Positions 48,332-60,689 of a DNA stretch of 64,000 bases are shown here, piece by piece. Origin of the DNA: Tamarix chinensis. Its lineage: Eukaryota; Streptophyta; Magnoliopsida; Caryophyllales; Tamaricaceae. Where the stretch lies: NCBI GenBank assembly GCA_030549775.1, contig CM060174.1:54438707-54502706 (forward strand). The letters run 5' to 3'. The position numbers and the translations under genes are program-made. Numbering within the stretch: the first letter of the stretch is position 1; every line of letters begins with the position of its first letter. Below the pieces are notes generated by a model, which was given only the letters and a program-made list of their open reading frames with translations, searched no databases and was not told the origin of the DNA.

Positions 48332-50584
48332 TGTAATACCTCGAATATTAGCTAACCTTAATTTTGAGTAATTAATATCGTATACCAATTCTAATATTAA
48401 AAAATTATATATTACCTTATCCTAATCTCAATTCTGAATTTTTTAATACTTTAACCTAATCCTAACTTCAAAATTTTGTTAAATGAATTATACAAATACC
48501 CCAACCTTAATCTATTTTAATCTAATCCTAATTTTAAACCTAAACTTATAAATTCTTTTTCTGTTCCTTATTATTTTTCTTCCCATTCTCTTTTCTTTCT
48601 CTATCAATTTTTTATTCCTTCTCCTACTTCCTTTTCTTCTTGCCTATGATGCCTTCCTTATCTCAACAAAATCCCCCTACTATACTTCCATTCCATAACT
48701 TGCACACCACCCTCACTATCACCCATCACCTCCCTTTTTCTGCATGATAGGTTGTATAAAAAGCCTACCTTCTGCTTCTCTATATGTAGGTATCGATGTG
48801 TGTGTGTGTGTGTATATATATATATACCTCCACACTTCAGATTTTATACGCTCAGCTACCTTCCTTCACCATCCATTTTTCTATCGAAACACCGCCAACA
48901 TCGTAGCTCTCTTTTTCATCCGTCCCCCTTCCTTACTATCATCAAAACAACCACTAAAACCCACCACTAGTGAGCCCAATCGAAGTACCTCTACCACCTT
49001 CGGTAATCTTTTCCATTACCTCACCACTTGAAATGACTAAACTTACCACAAGATACCCTCAAACATCTGCCAAACTAGCCATATCTTACCCCTCATTTTG
49101 GCCATTATCACTTTAGCTTCCCACCCCCCTAATTTCATCTTTCCCTTGGCTACAACAACAACAACCGCAACCCACATCCATGATTCCAATAAAAAGTAGC
49201 TCAACCCACATCCATGACTTTAAGCCAAGATCGTTGATACCTTTCCACCAAAACTCCACACCTAGCCACAATCTTCACCACAACCCATCCTTTGGCTTCG
49301 GCCAATTACACCGAAATGCCCCTTAGCAATGATGCATATTGCCATTTCTTTTCTCCCTTCCATTTGGCCTCCCACCATTTCTCCCCTCCTTGCTTCGATC
49401 CCTTTAACTATTACTCACCCATTAGCAATAACAACTTGTGCCGTTGCCACCTCCTTAGCTTCAGCACTTGTTTCCATTTCTTCTTAATTTATTATGAAAG
49501 TTTCTTCAAACACTTACCCAGTTGGTTTTTAACGTTAAATTACCTTATAATTTCCTTAATTTTAATTCTAATGGTGCTTTATTTTGGTTTCTTAGGTGAT
49601 ATTCTAGAGGTTTCGAAAGAGGCAGAATAAGATTTACGTGCATAGAGACTGGATCCTAACTTTATAAGGAAACCCATCATAGTCTTGAGCTTTTTGATAA
49701 GTGTTAATCCTTATGTGCGATACCATAATATTGTTATTATGTGGTTAGAGGTATTATTTCTAATGCTATTATACAAGATTGTGATGTAATGTGATGGGAA
49801 AATAAGTAAGTTAAGAATTATGTGATATTTTTTCAATGATATTCTATGTGGATGTGATTATGGTCTTATTATGGGTTAATAAGGTATGATAGTTTGGGAA
49901 ATGAGTATAATAAAGTATATGGTTATAAATAAAGGATTTGGAAATAACGTTACCAAAACATAGAGGGTTTGCATAAAATAAGAGCTCTAGTTATTGCTAA
50001 AGGCATTTTGTTTAATATGGGTTTAATATGTAAATCATGGTATTTTAATGTGTTATATTATCTAAAGTATGGTAAGGATTTCATATGAAGCATTTATAGT
50101 AGTCATAAATAGCCTAAGTTTAATAAAGTATGAAAATGAATTTATTTGGGAATAATAACCCTAAATTGAGAAGGTTATTATCACATTTGTAAAATGGCAG
50201 ATTTAGACCACAAAATTTGGATATTTTGTTAATATTGGTGTTTTGGGAATATTTATTGAATATGGTAATTATATGAACCCTACAGGAAAAGTTATGGTGT
50301 ATTTGTGAAATTATGGTTTTGTAAGCCTTAGGAATAGTAACTCTTAACATAGTGTTATTATCGCATTTGTAAGACCTTAGAGTTAGGACTTAAATTTTGG
50401 TATATTGATAATAATGATATTTTAAGAATAAGTACTAAGTTTGGTGGATAAAAGTGTTATAGAAGAGAAGTTATGACTAAAATGTGAAATTAGAGTTTTT
50501 GGGAAATATAAGGGTCTTAACCCTAGAGAACGACATTAGGATCTTTGTGTCAAGTCAGTCATGAATATGACATTAATCAATTAA

Positions 50585-51025
50585 AGTAAAAGATCATGTG
50601 AGTCGAGCCGAGGTGTTTTTCGAGTATGTTCCATCAGACAATAATAGTGGCTCAAGAGCATTTTACCCTGAGAGGTGCAATAGTCCGTTCCACCATATTA
50701 AGAATAGTGGGACCCTTAACTCAACATGAATGATAATATGATTTGATATAAGTGACCTAATAGATAATATATTAATTATTTAAAGTGGAAGACTACATGA
50801 GTCAGGACTAGGTGTTGTATTCATTGCAGTGGACGATAATAGTGGCTTAGGTATGTTGTGTATGAGAGATGATTTAGACCATTCCATCAGTTTACGAATA
50901 GTAGCTCAAGAGAGTTTTATTTTGAGAGGTTTCAGGTAATTCCACCAAATAATAATAGTGACACTAGTGTGTTATCCCTGAGTGGTGCTTCAAAGTGTTC
51001 CATCAGTTTAATAATAGTGGAATTC
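50585..51025 (+). repeat. Degenerate AATAGTGG hairpin units in LTR F
   Basis: Units TTCCATCAGACAATAATAGTGG, with spacer CAAGAGCATTTTACCCTGAGAGG, recur near 50625, 50690, 50835, 50890, 50940 and 51000. A CATGTGAGT near 50593 and ACTCAACATG near 50722 could form a weakened outer stem. Confidence 0.7.
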
Positions 51026-51362
51026 TTAAAGACAATGTAATTAAAAGAATAAAAATTATTATAGATAATAAGTGGGCCTAGGTCAGTTAATATTGTGTGG
51101 TATTTTATATTTTTCATATATGACTTATTATCTGCTATGAATGTTTATATATTTACCTGTATGCTTAACTTGATAGTGTTGTCACCTAACTCCACATGTA
51201 GCGTATAGGTCATCTTTTTCTTTATTCTTGCTCATTCCCATGAGTAGATGAACTTGTTAGTTCTGTGTAGGTCAATAAGGACCCACATGACAATTTTTTA
51301 TCTTACGATATTCTATATGGGGTAGAGTAATATTTTGTATGAGGACCTTGGGCATAGTATCA

Positions 51363-52234
51363 TCTTATGATGTGAATCTTAAGAATTTATATTTAATTAT
51401 TTTTGAAAATTGCTGTGAATTATTTACTTATAATTGTTTGTCTTATTTGGTGAATAAATAGGAGTGTAATGCAGCATATGGACTCTGTGGATCTTTGGAT
51501 GCAGTTGCTGGAATGTGCAGATTATGTATCTGAAGTGTGTAGATTATGTGATTTTTTGTTAATCAATTGTAATCCCATATGATGCATTCGCCGGTCGAAA
51601 TTGGCTAATGGAAATTAGGTCGGTTGTATAGTCCTCCACCCGGTCCTTAATTTGGACTAGATGGATTGTGGATTAATCAATCCTTAATAGCCATGATTAG
51701 CTAAAGTGTTATTTTTAGCTGATGGGAATTAAGTCCTAAACTTAATTGTATTTGGGACATTTTTATTTTGGGGTTTGATTGGGCTGATCGACTATTTATG
51801 TGGTCCAAAACAATCAGGCCGTTCCGCCTTTCCGTTGTAGATATAGCGTGTATTTGAAGGTCTGTATTGTGTATTTTGTACGTCGACATACGGTCTATAC
51901 TATGCCTATAAATAGCTAGGTCAATGTGTAACAGGGACAATTCTTTTTGACTAAATAATTTGGCTGAGTTTTTCTCGATTCTTCTCTCGCGACTTGTCTC
52001 TCTCTCTCTCTCGGCGATTCTCTTGTTCGCTCGTTCTTCTAAATCTGCTCTCTTACCTTTGATCGATCTAGATCATTCATTCTTCAAATTTCAGTTGTCG
52101 TTGTAAAAACTGTGCCTCTGAATCTTTTGGTCTTCCTTTGGAGTTGTTCCTTAGGCTGAACCGGCGAATCGAACATTGCGCTCGATTAATCTTTCGATCC
52201 TTTCGAGAAACCCTAACAGGTTTCCATCATCTTA
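51363..52234 (+). mobile_element. Copia-like solo LTR inside LTR F
   Basis: Sequence unlike the host LTR lies between about 51370 and 52230. Best boundaries are 51368-52229 (TGATGTG...TTTCCATCA) with a perfect TCTTA duplication at 51363-51367 and 52230-52234. It has a strong TATAAATA at 51907-51914, a CT-rich leader with a CTCTCTCT run (51990-52015) and AAACCCTAACA near its end. Boundaries are uncertain because TG at 51473 and CA at 52218 are alternatives without a matching duplication. Confidence 0.6.
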
Positions 52235-54408
52235 TCTAGAGGATAAATTTTACCCGGGTACCTTTTTAGACTCTTAGATCCAGAGTATCTCATTTGTTTG
52301 TATTTTGATATTGTGTTCGGATTTAATCTCCAAACCTATACTTAAGTTTATATAACTACTCTCATTTCTATTTACTTTGTTTTCATTTTAATGGTTTTTG
52401 CCTTTGATTGATGTAAGGTTGCTATAGTATGCCAGAATTATGCCATTACTGTGATAATACTCAATATTTTGGTTATAATTTTCCGTTATAAAACAAAAAA
52501 ATTTGTAGTCAAATTTGGGGTGTTACAATTATCATATAGTGAAATGGACACAAAACCTTGATCGTAAATCATATAATATTTCACTTTAAGTGATTATTGT
52601 AATATTCATTAATTATTTATCTAAAAATCATAGTCACATTCACAGAGAGTTTAGGAACTACACTGTTCTTAATCTAGAGAAATGGATTGATGCTTCTCTT
52701 AGGGCAAAATGTTCTTCAGGGATTATTATTGTCTAGTGTAATGGACACAATACGTCACCTAACTCATAAGATTTTTCTTAAGTGATTAGTGTCTTATCTA
52801 TATTTTTTTTATATCTCAATTTCATGATGTAGACACATTTAGATATGTACTACACATAGTTTAAACATATAAAGAACAACTAAATGGATATTGGGGTATT
52901 TCCTAAGGAAGAATGTCATATTTCCCTTCAGAATTTCTAATTTCATTAAGATGAAAATATAACACTAATTTAACCATAAAATTCAATACACATTCCTAAA
53001 ATATTATTAGTGACAACTTAACTTAAAGTTCAGGTATAATTCTAATGCCTTACACATGCGATAATGGAATCCCTTTAGGGTTATTATTCATAAATCGCTA
53101 TGAAATCCTTATTCCACAAATAAGGCATAAACTTTCCCATAAGACTCATATTATTACAAATTTTAATACACATTCATAACATTCAAATATTAATAGCATA
53201 TCCAAAAATTGAGGTCTAACTCTAATGTTTTACACATGAAATCATCTATTCCCAATTTAAGTCATTTTTTCATTTTATTAGATTTAGGTTATTCACATTT
53301 ACTCCAATGGTCAATATAATATATTTAACATACTTCAACCTAATAAATACATTATAATACCATAGGTTCTAGTTTTAACCCATATTGGCTAATTTGCCAT
53401 TACCAAAATATTATTTTTCACAAAAATCCTACGAGGCCCAAAATGAATTATTTTCACGCTCAAATAGATATCTTCATGAAAATACTTAACCCCCAAGTAT
53501 ACATACATATACAAATATAAAACAATAGTCCAATTTTGATATATAATTCATCCCAACCTTTTTTACTTGCAAAACTAGGCTTAACCACCAAAACTAGCAA
53601 TCACATGCTTTCACATTTTTCTCACTTTATACCATACAACAAAAAATATCTTATAACAGCATTATCATAATCATATTATCCATATAATAATACTAAACAT
53701 AAGACTTCATACATATATGCATATTGCACACAAAACCCTATTATGATGTTTATCTTTACCGATAGGGTCTTCAGTTTCTAAGCAAGTATAACCTAAAACT
53801 CCTCCTCCAAGAACACCAAAAAATCACCTAAAATCCAAAGATATAATAAGATTATAACTTAGGAAATATACCTAAAGTAAAAAATAAGGCAAAGTTGGGT
53901 GAAAATGGAGAAAACCGAAATAAGTGGAAAAGCTTAAGATATATGGGAGTATGGTGAAAGGCACGATGGTACACAGGGGGTGCACTTGGTGGAACATAGA
54001 TGGTGGTGAAGGGCATGGTGTAAGGAGTAGTGCACATCTTACACTCATGGAGAGGGCATGGTTATACCAAGGGGAAGGCCAAAGGGGAGGTACGGGTGTG
54101 ACACCTCGGTTTTTAAGACTTGAAATTTTCATTTAAAAGAGTTAAGTATAGAAGTTAAAGCTATAAAAAAGAAGGGTGTTACCACCACACTTGGTACAAA
54201 TCCAGTTTCCTTTGCCACTCTCATACCAAGTGCTTCAGGTAAAATCACTACTTCGCTAAAAATTATAACATAATTATAATAAAAAAAAATAGAGAAGACA
54301 ACATATAACTATTGTGTTATATAAAAACAACGTTAGTGATTATAAAACTCAAAAGAGAGAAAGAACAAGAGGACACAAGTGTCCAAATACAACCGAAATC
54401 AAATATAC

Positions 54409-54654
54409 TAAGGGCATGTTTGGTATGGGGGTAATAGGGGTGGAAAAATTTCCCCTCTATTTTATACCTCTTATATTAAGTATTTAATAATAATAAATAT
54501 ATTTTTAATGAAATACCCATTTTAGATTAAATTAAGATCTCAAATGGGTATTTATTAGAATAAAAATATTTAATTTTAAATAAATTATATAAGATATATA
54601 AAATATGGGGGTAATTTTTTCACCCCTATTACCCCCATACCAAACGAGCACTAA
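54409..54654. mobile_element. Tourist-like (PIF/Harbinger) MITE
   Basis: The element 54412-54651 (240 bp) has TIRs of about 39 bp: GGGCATGTTTGGTATGGGGG at the left, and the inverse of a GTGCTCGTTTGGTATGGGGG end at the right. It is flanked by TAA (54409-54411 and 54652-54654), the TWA type of target used by PIF/Harbinger. The interior is also largely self-complementary (AAATACCCAT / ATGGGTATTT), so the whole unit can fold back. It has no coding capacity. Confidence 0.92.
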
Positions 54655-55124
54655 AAGAAACCTGATAGCCATAGGATTTCAGTTTGAATTACAAGCTTTT
54701 AACTAAACTCATGAGCTAACTTGCAATAACTAATGCCCATTGAATAAGCAAAGACCCACAAAAGGAACCATTTAGTGCAATAGTACTAAGCAACCCTTAA
54801 TATTAAACCAAGATGAAAGCCTATCTTAGAATACATACAAGGCATCACAATAATACATGGTTTAAAACATTGAAATATACATGAATCAATTAAAATATGA
54901 TAATCATTCATCTAACCACATACCATCAAGGCCATATACTATTCACTCTTGTTCATTTGGAACAAATTGAACTTACCAATGGAATATCCAAGAGGTGCTA
55001 TTTGAAGTCTAATTAGAAACTTCATCAACCTCAAATCATAAAAATGGTCACAAAGCTCATTATTAATACCAACAAATCCATACATCATAAATAGGCTCAC
55101 AGGCATAGATCAATAATAACCCAT

Positions 55125-55255
55125 AACATCACAGATAGGCACGACGGCTGCTACCAAAACATAGGTAAGCGTAAAGGTTGCTACCGATACATAGGTAGGC
55201 ACAAATACTACTACTGAACCACAAGTAGGCATAAAGACTTACCGGCCAATCCAAT
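55125..55255 (-). repeat. Short tandem repeat specific to LTR I, about 38-bp unit
   Basis: Three to four copies of a unit like ATAGGTAGGCACRAAGGCT-GCTACCRAAAC. It sits where related LTRs carry the hairpin clusters or the H repeat. Confidence 0.65.
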
Positions 55256-57094
55256 AATCTAAATAACCCATCAATTAATTCTATTTTTATTTACTCGAGG
55301 GGAGATTAGTCAACCTCAAAACACTAAGGCATTATAGTCATACCAGCGCACCAAGGCAATATAATATCCTACCAACTCTCAGCCTAAGGATGTAAAGGTA
55401 CCCTGCTCATAATAGTGTATGAAGGTAACACAATACCTTACCAATAAGGATATCTAATCCATAAGTATGCATATCCTCTATAAGTTCGTAGAACTAAATA
55501 GAGTAAGATATAAGGCCTGGCTGGGGCACTAAGGAAAACTAGACAAAAACCATAATCAATTGTGGACTAAGCCATATTTTTAGGGTGTTAACCCCTTAAG
55601 AGCAACCATTCTCGATCTTGAGGTCTTTTACTTTAAGTATGAGTATTTTATCAAGGCATCCACAAAATTGCATATAATTTGCATAGATCTAATTTTCATA
55701 TTTAACCATTTTACTCACTTCTAATTATTCCAAGATAACCATAATCAAGATCATTACCAATTTCAATCATCAAAATATACTAAGGCCATACTAGATTTAA
55801 TTATTCACATTTGGGCACATTTAATTATTCCAGAACCTAAAGTAAGGCTTCATGCTCATTGTAAATTATTGTGCATTAACTTTCCACTAAATAAAACTAG
55901 GAAAAAAATTGCATATTATGTGTATACAATTATCCTATTCTAAATAAGGTTTAAAAGTCCAGATTCATCAATTAAATTTGTCCAAAAAAAAAATAGATTG
56001 ATCAAACCGCTTATATAAAAAAGCCAATTTTGATATCCAAATGACCTCAAACTCAATCCCAACTTAGCCATACATGCCCCTAAGATTTTGCACTAACTTA
56101 TGCTAAGTTTTACCTTCAAACCATGTTGAAAACAATAGTAAAAAAATCATAAAATCAGATCTGGAATTTAACTTCAGAATTCAGCTTAAACATGGAAAAA
56201 TTCCTCCAAAAGTGCATAAAAATGCATGTAAACTTGTCTAAATTGATTTAGCACTTTGTAGACTGCATCCCCTGGTGTACTACAGATCTTTATTCATTTT
56301 ATAAGTAGGAAAATAAGCCATTTCAGATCTATACAATCAGACCTGCAGATTGGTTGCAAAATAGGTGCAAAACATGAAGATAAATGGTTCTACGGTGCAT
56401 AAAAAAACTATCAAAATTTATGTCATTTAATCCTCCACTTAGTAACTGAATTTCCTAGCGTAATTCAAGTCTCCAAACAGGTTTATAAGGTGGAAATTCA
56501 CTGGGATACAATTCTGAAATCAGATATGTAATTTCAGCATTTCACCATAGATTCACGAATCATACACAATTCATAAGGATAGATTCAACAACTCAATTTG
56601 ACCTGCACTTTTCTAGGTTTGTTTCATTACTAATTAGGCACATTATAGACAAGAATATAACTCTGATTCTGAAGAAAATTAGGTCGAAATAGTAGCAGAA
56701 ATAAATCAGAGTAGATGCACAGTCTGCAGTTGTATAGTCAATCATAAAAAGATTCAACTTTCAGCTCCATATCCTCACTCAAGAATGATTTAACATCTTT
56801 TTTAATGTCAGATTTTCATCCTAAATTTCTTCATTCATAACTCAGGTTACAGCAGTAAATACAGATTGATGAAATTCGAACCAAATGCAGAAATAAAAAA
56901 TGGACAACTGCAGTACATAAAACAATGTTCAGGGCATAAACGAACTCTAGTTTTTTTTCTTCAGTACTTGTTGAATTTCAACAATTAAACTCAAATTCTA
57001 TATTTCGATCCAGAAAATTCACATCAGAACAGGTTTCCAGTCATTAGCACCTGCTATTTTAATAGCTACAAGTACTAAAATTCGCAAGCAACAA

Positions 57095-57107
57095 CTCTCG
57101 GATACCA
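57095..57107 (-). other. PBS-like site next to the chimeric LTR
   Basis: Minus strand TGGTATCCGAGAG, 8 bp from the LTR end TTCA. It resembles the initiator-Met tRNA site TGGTATCAGAGC, with an A to C change and a one-base difference at the end. Confidence 0.5.
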
Positions 57108-57115
57108 TTTTAGGA

Positions 57116-58464
57116 TGAAGTTAATTTAGAACTCTGTTTACGCTTTAAATCTAGACTTGGTTTGGGGGGAATACAAAAAAAAATCTAAATCTAACTATGC
57201 TATATACAACAAACTAATTTAATTATTTACAGTTGAGCATACAATTAAAATTGAGCACACAAATTCAAATATCAGTTTAGTTATTTTGTCACCAAGTTAA
57301 TCTAGTTGGTTAATTGTAGAGAATCTACCAGCAACCTTCTCCTTATTCTCCTTTACTAGTTAGAACCAATCCAGCTCAATTCCAACTAATTAGCAGATAA
57401 TTCCAAGGAAAGCATCATTAACCCTATGAAAATCTATTCAAGACATCAAGAATAGAACTTTCCTAGATTATGCAATACTCTAATTTAGACCCAATCGTGA
57501 GACCGAGTAAATCTGAATTAGTCATTGCCAAATTCGTCGGTTCAATAGCAATTACAGACTAAAGAATCAACGACAACAGCAGATTCACAATCGAACAAAG
57601 CAAGACGTCTCTAGCTTTATACATATATATGAATAAAAAATCATTCATCTCAAGCAAGGTATAAGTACCGAAATTAACTTGGCATTAAATATATAACTGA
57701 AATATTCATCTCAAATCATCTATAGAAAAAAAAAACTAAACTGAAATTTGAATAATTGAAAGTCAATTAAACTCAGGAAACTAGATACAAAGAGGTATAC
57801 GAGTGAGAGAAACTCATTCAATTTCTGTCCGGATTTGTTAACTCGATCATCGTTGCGACCCGATGCGTCAAGCTCCAAATTCCTCCTCCAATGGTCTCGA
57901 TCTAGCTCGACTCTAATGGCTTGTATCCCTCTTCGAACTCGCACACCTTCTCGCCCCAGTCCCTTCGTTCAATTGCTCTCAGTTTGGAGCGAAATCGGCT
58001 TCTTCCGATAGTTGTCTGCTACCCTATTTGGTCGTGCTCTTCTGATTTATATAGATGAAAGAGAGATAAGCTTCGGTCTGATTCTACGATCTTTTCGCTC
58101 AGGCAATTGAATCGGCGTTATTTTAGATCTGTTTATCGTAGCTGCTAATCTCCAGGTTGCCATTCTACGGAAGAAATGCTGAGTCTGTTTGGTTGAGGTG
58201 CTGGGCAGATTAATCGGAAGGAAGGCTCAGCTACTTTGTCTTGTATATGAGAATTCCGTGACTTCTAATTTAATGGCCTGCTTCCTCTCTCTTTTTTTAG
58301 CACCTATAAGATAATAATAGATGCAAATTAGGTCCATTTAATAATAATTTTTTTAACTTGATGAATTTAGGTCTAAAATTATAAGGCAGCCCATATTTAC
58401 TGATAAAAATTAGCTAAAAAGACCAACTTAGGGAAATGAATTATGATATATTATGCACTTATCA
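57116..58464 (-). mobile_element. LTR of the chimeric insert
   Basis: On the minus strand it starts TGATAAGTGCA, right after AGTGTAGGGGAATT, and ends TTAACTTCA at 57116. A TATATAAAT-type TATA lies at 58053-58046, about 410 bp in, followed by a GC-richer leader that includes a short open frame (57944-57720) of unknown meaning. The features are those of an LTR of a Ty3/gypsy-type element with a gene-free internal region. Confidence 0.6.
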
Positions 58465-60689
58465 AATTCCCCTACACTTAGGCCTTTTGGTCGTCCTCGA
58501 TCAAAGTAAATAAAAATTAGAATTGAGATGAAACATACACTAGATATCTTGTAAAACTCCTATCACATCTTTGCTTACCCTTAAAGGAAACTCCAAGCCA
58601 AGTAGAAAAATTCAGCATCAAACTAGAAACACTTTTATCTAAGTAGTTAAAAGATTAAGTTATGGAAAACATTTTGCGATGTTAGTGAATCCATATGCAA
58701 GTGATTCTTTTGCTCTAGCAAACTAGCAAGATCCATCAATATGATACAAATGAGGAAGGTAAATCGAAATAAATGCAAAAAATGTTCACACCTCACTTTG
58801 CTATAGCTTAAAACATAAGAAATCTAGATGTTTTAAGTGCTTCGACATCGAAATTTAAGGCACCTTGATTGGACTGGATTTAATATTTTAGTTGATTCCT
58901 CAAACTTCGGGCACATTCATAAGTGCATGGGTCATCCCTCCACTGTACTTTGGTCTCAAAGGAGTATTTGATACCTTAGCTATTTTTTTCTCTTTTAAAT
59001 TTTTCTTTTTGTTCTTGAGCCATGATTTGACCAAATAGGTGCATTTTATGCTCCATCCTATTTGGTACAAGGATTTAATGGAATTCATCCACCCCTTTCT
59101 TTCCACATCGGTACCTCAAGTTTTTTTTAAGCTGAAGTCAAATATTTCTCCAGTAACCAATAGTAGTAAAAGTCCCCAAGGAAGTCTAAGTACTAATTAG
59201 GTGGATTGAAAATAAAGAAGTCCTCCCTCGGCACCTTACATCAAGAGTCACTAAAAAGAACTATAATAGATCACTCATATATTAAGCTATACCAAGGAAG
59301 GGTTAGTATTATTATTATTATTGTTATTGTGATTGTTTATTTTCTTTTCTTATTCTAAAATATTCAAGATATGCATTATGATAGTCTAAATTGATGGAGG
59401 CCAGCTTGCTAGAGGTTTAGAATTCCTAGCATTTGTAGCCTAAAAATATTTTAAGTCAGTTTTAGAAATAAATAAATAAAGTTGTTAGATTAGAGTTTGC
59501 TGCTACTTTTCCCACCAACTTGTTAAATCTTAAAGAAGTTATTTTGTTGTTGGCTTATTTTTGAAGTACCTTATGAAGGACGACACAAACAAGCCTTTTT
59601 AGCACGAAGGTTACTCAAATTAGGGGCTCAACACATGAAAGCAACTAGCATCATTGTTCAGCCTATATAAATCTACATGAAAAATCAAAATTTTGCACCA
59701 ATAACATGCATTATTCTTTGCACACAGCATAACATGCAAATTCAGTAGGGAATATATATATATATATATGCAGCCCATAAAGTTAAAATTCAGCATATTT
59801 TGTGTAGCAAATAGAAAACTTATTTTTTTCCTCTCCCCCACACTTAAACTTTACATTGTCCTCAATGTAAAACTAAAATGAAGTTGAAGAAGAAAGTATA
59901 TCAAAGTGCCCCTAAGATTGGAATTACCACATTAACATCCACTTTAATTACTAAATCTATTTCTTTTATCAAATTATCAAGAAAAGGCTAAAATATAATA
60001 ATTGAAGTAATTTATCATGCGATTAAATTTTTAGATAAGCTAAATAACCAATTTGCCATTATTTAATATTTTGTATATAAAACCTTAATATGGGTATCTA
60101 ATACATCCATGATCACATAATCTCATACTCAACAACATATAATACACATTGGATATACTTGTTTGGATAAATATCATAATACACATAAATTAACCAAATT
60201 GCCTTTAGGGCATACCTTTGTGATGCTTATTCCATAAATATATCTAGGCATGCTCAATAAATCATTTTCCATTTACATGTCATACCTAATCATAAAATAT
60301 TATTTTTACCATACTTTTGTACTCAAAATTTTTTACATGTGATACAATGCCCTTTTTAACAATTTCCATAATAACAATAGTAAGCACATAATTATTGAAT
60401 AAAAAATCATACTTAACATATTTTAGACATAAAAATCTTAATGTGCTATCATGCAATATTTAGAATTTTAGGATAGTATAAAAGTTACTTGAATTCTAGC
60501 AAGAAGGTAAATTAGCGGTATACTATTAAACACTACAAGATTCGCTAAACAACTTTCATACCTAAAAATAATACCAAAATTACCAAACTAATATTTAAAA
60601 AATAAAATAATAATAATTATAATAAAATATTTATTTTTTAAAATTACCAAAATATCCTTACATTTAAAGTATGTAACAAAAATTTTTAG

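Larger units (their letters stand above)
48332..52527 (+). mobile_element. 3' LTR of F
   Basis: 4,196 bp including the Copia-like insert, about 3.3 kb without it. The CT-rich leader (48540-49450) has a (TG)n(TA)n tract at 48796-48826. The end reads GTAGTC then AAATTTGGGGTGTTACA, the best-kept 3' terminus in the window. Confidence 0.85.
46716..52532 (+). mobile_element. Internally deleted Tekay/Del-like retrotransposon F
   Basis: F spans 46721-52527 between perfect ATTAT duplications (46716-46720, 52528-52532). It has a truncated 5' LTR (46721 to about 47284), integrase and C-terminal pol remnants (47285-48170), a purine-rich stretch, and a 3' LTR (48332-52527). Both LTR copies start TGTAATACCTC and stay clearly alignable for about 500 bp. 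Because pol and LTR polarity are both visible, F fixes the orientation of the whole LTR family. Gag, protease, RT and RNase H are deleted. Confidence 0.9.
55900..59900 (-). mobile_element. Chimeric insert: internal end - LTR - internal start
   Basis: Homology to LTR A stops near 55700-55900 and LTR-like sequence resumes near 59900-60600. Reading the minus strand, there is a noncoding 3' internal region with two GAGGAC...AAGTGTRGGGG marks (59865-59829, 58500-58465), an LTR (58464-57116), then a PBS-like site and about 1.2 kb of noncoding internal DNA. No gag or pol is present. Outer borders and duplications were not found. Confidence 0.55.

Noticed and set aside
57720..57944. 74-codon frame in the chimeric LTR that could be a first exon
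   Set aside because: It follows a TATA box but has no recognisable domain, ends in a hydrophobic low-complexity tail, and lies within an LTR leader.
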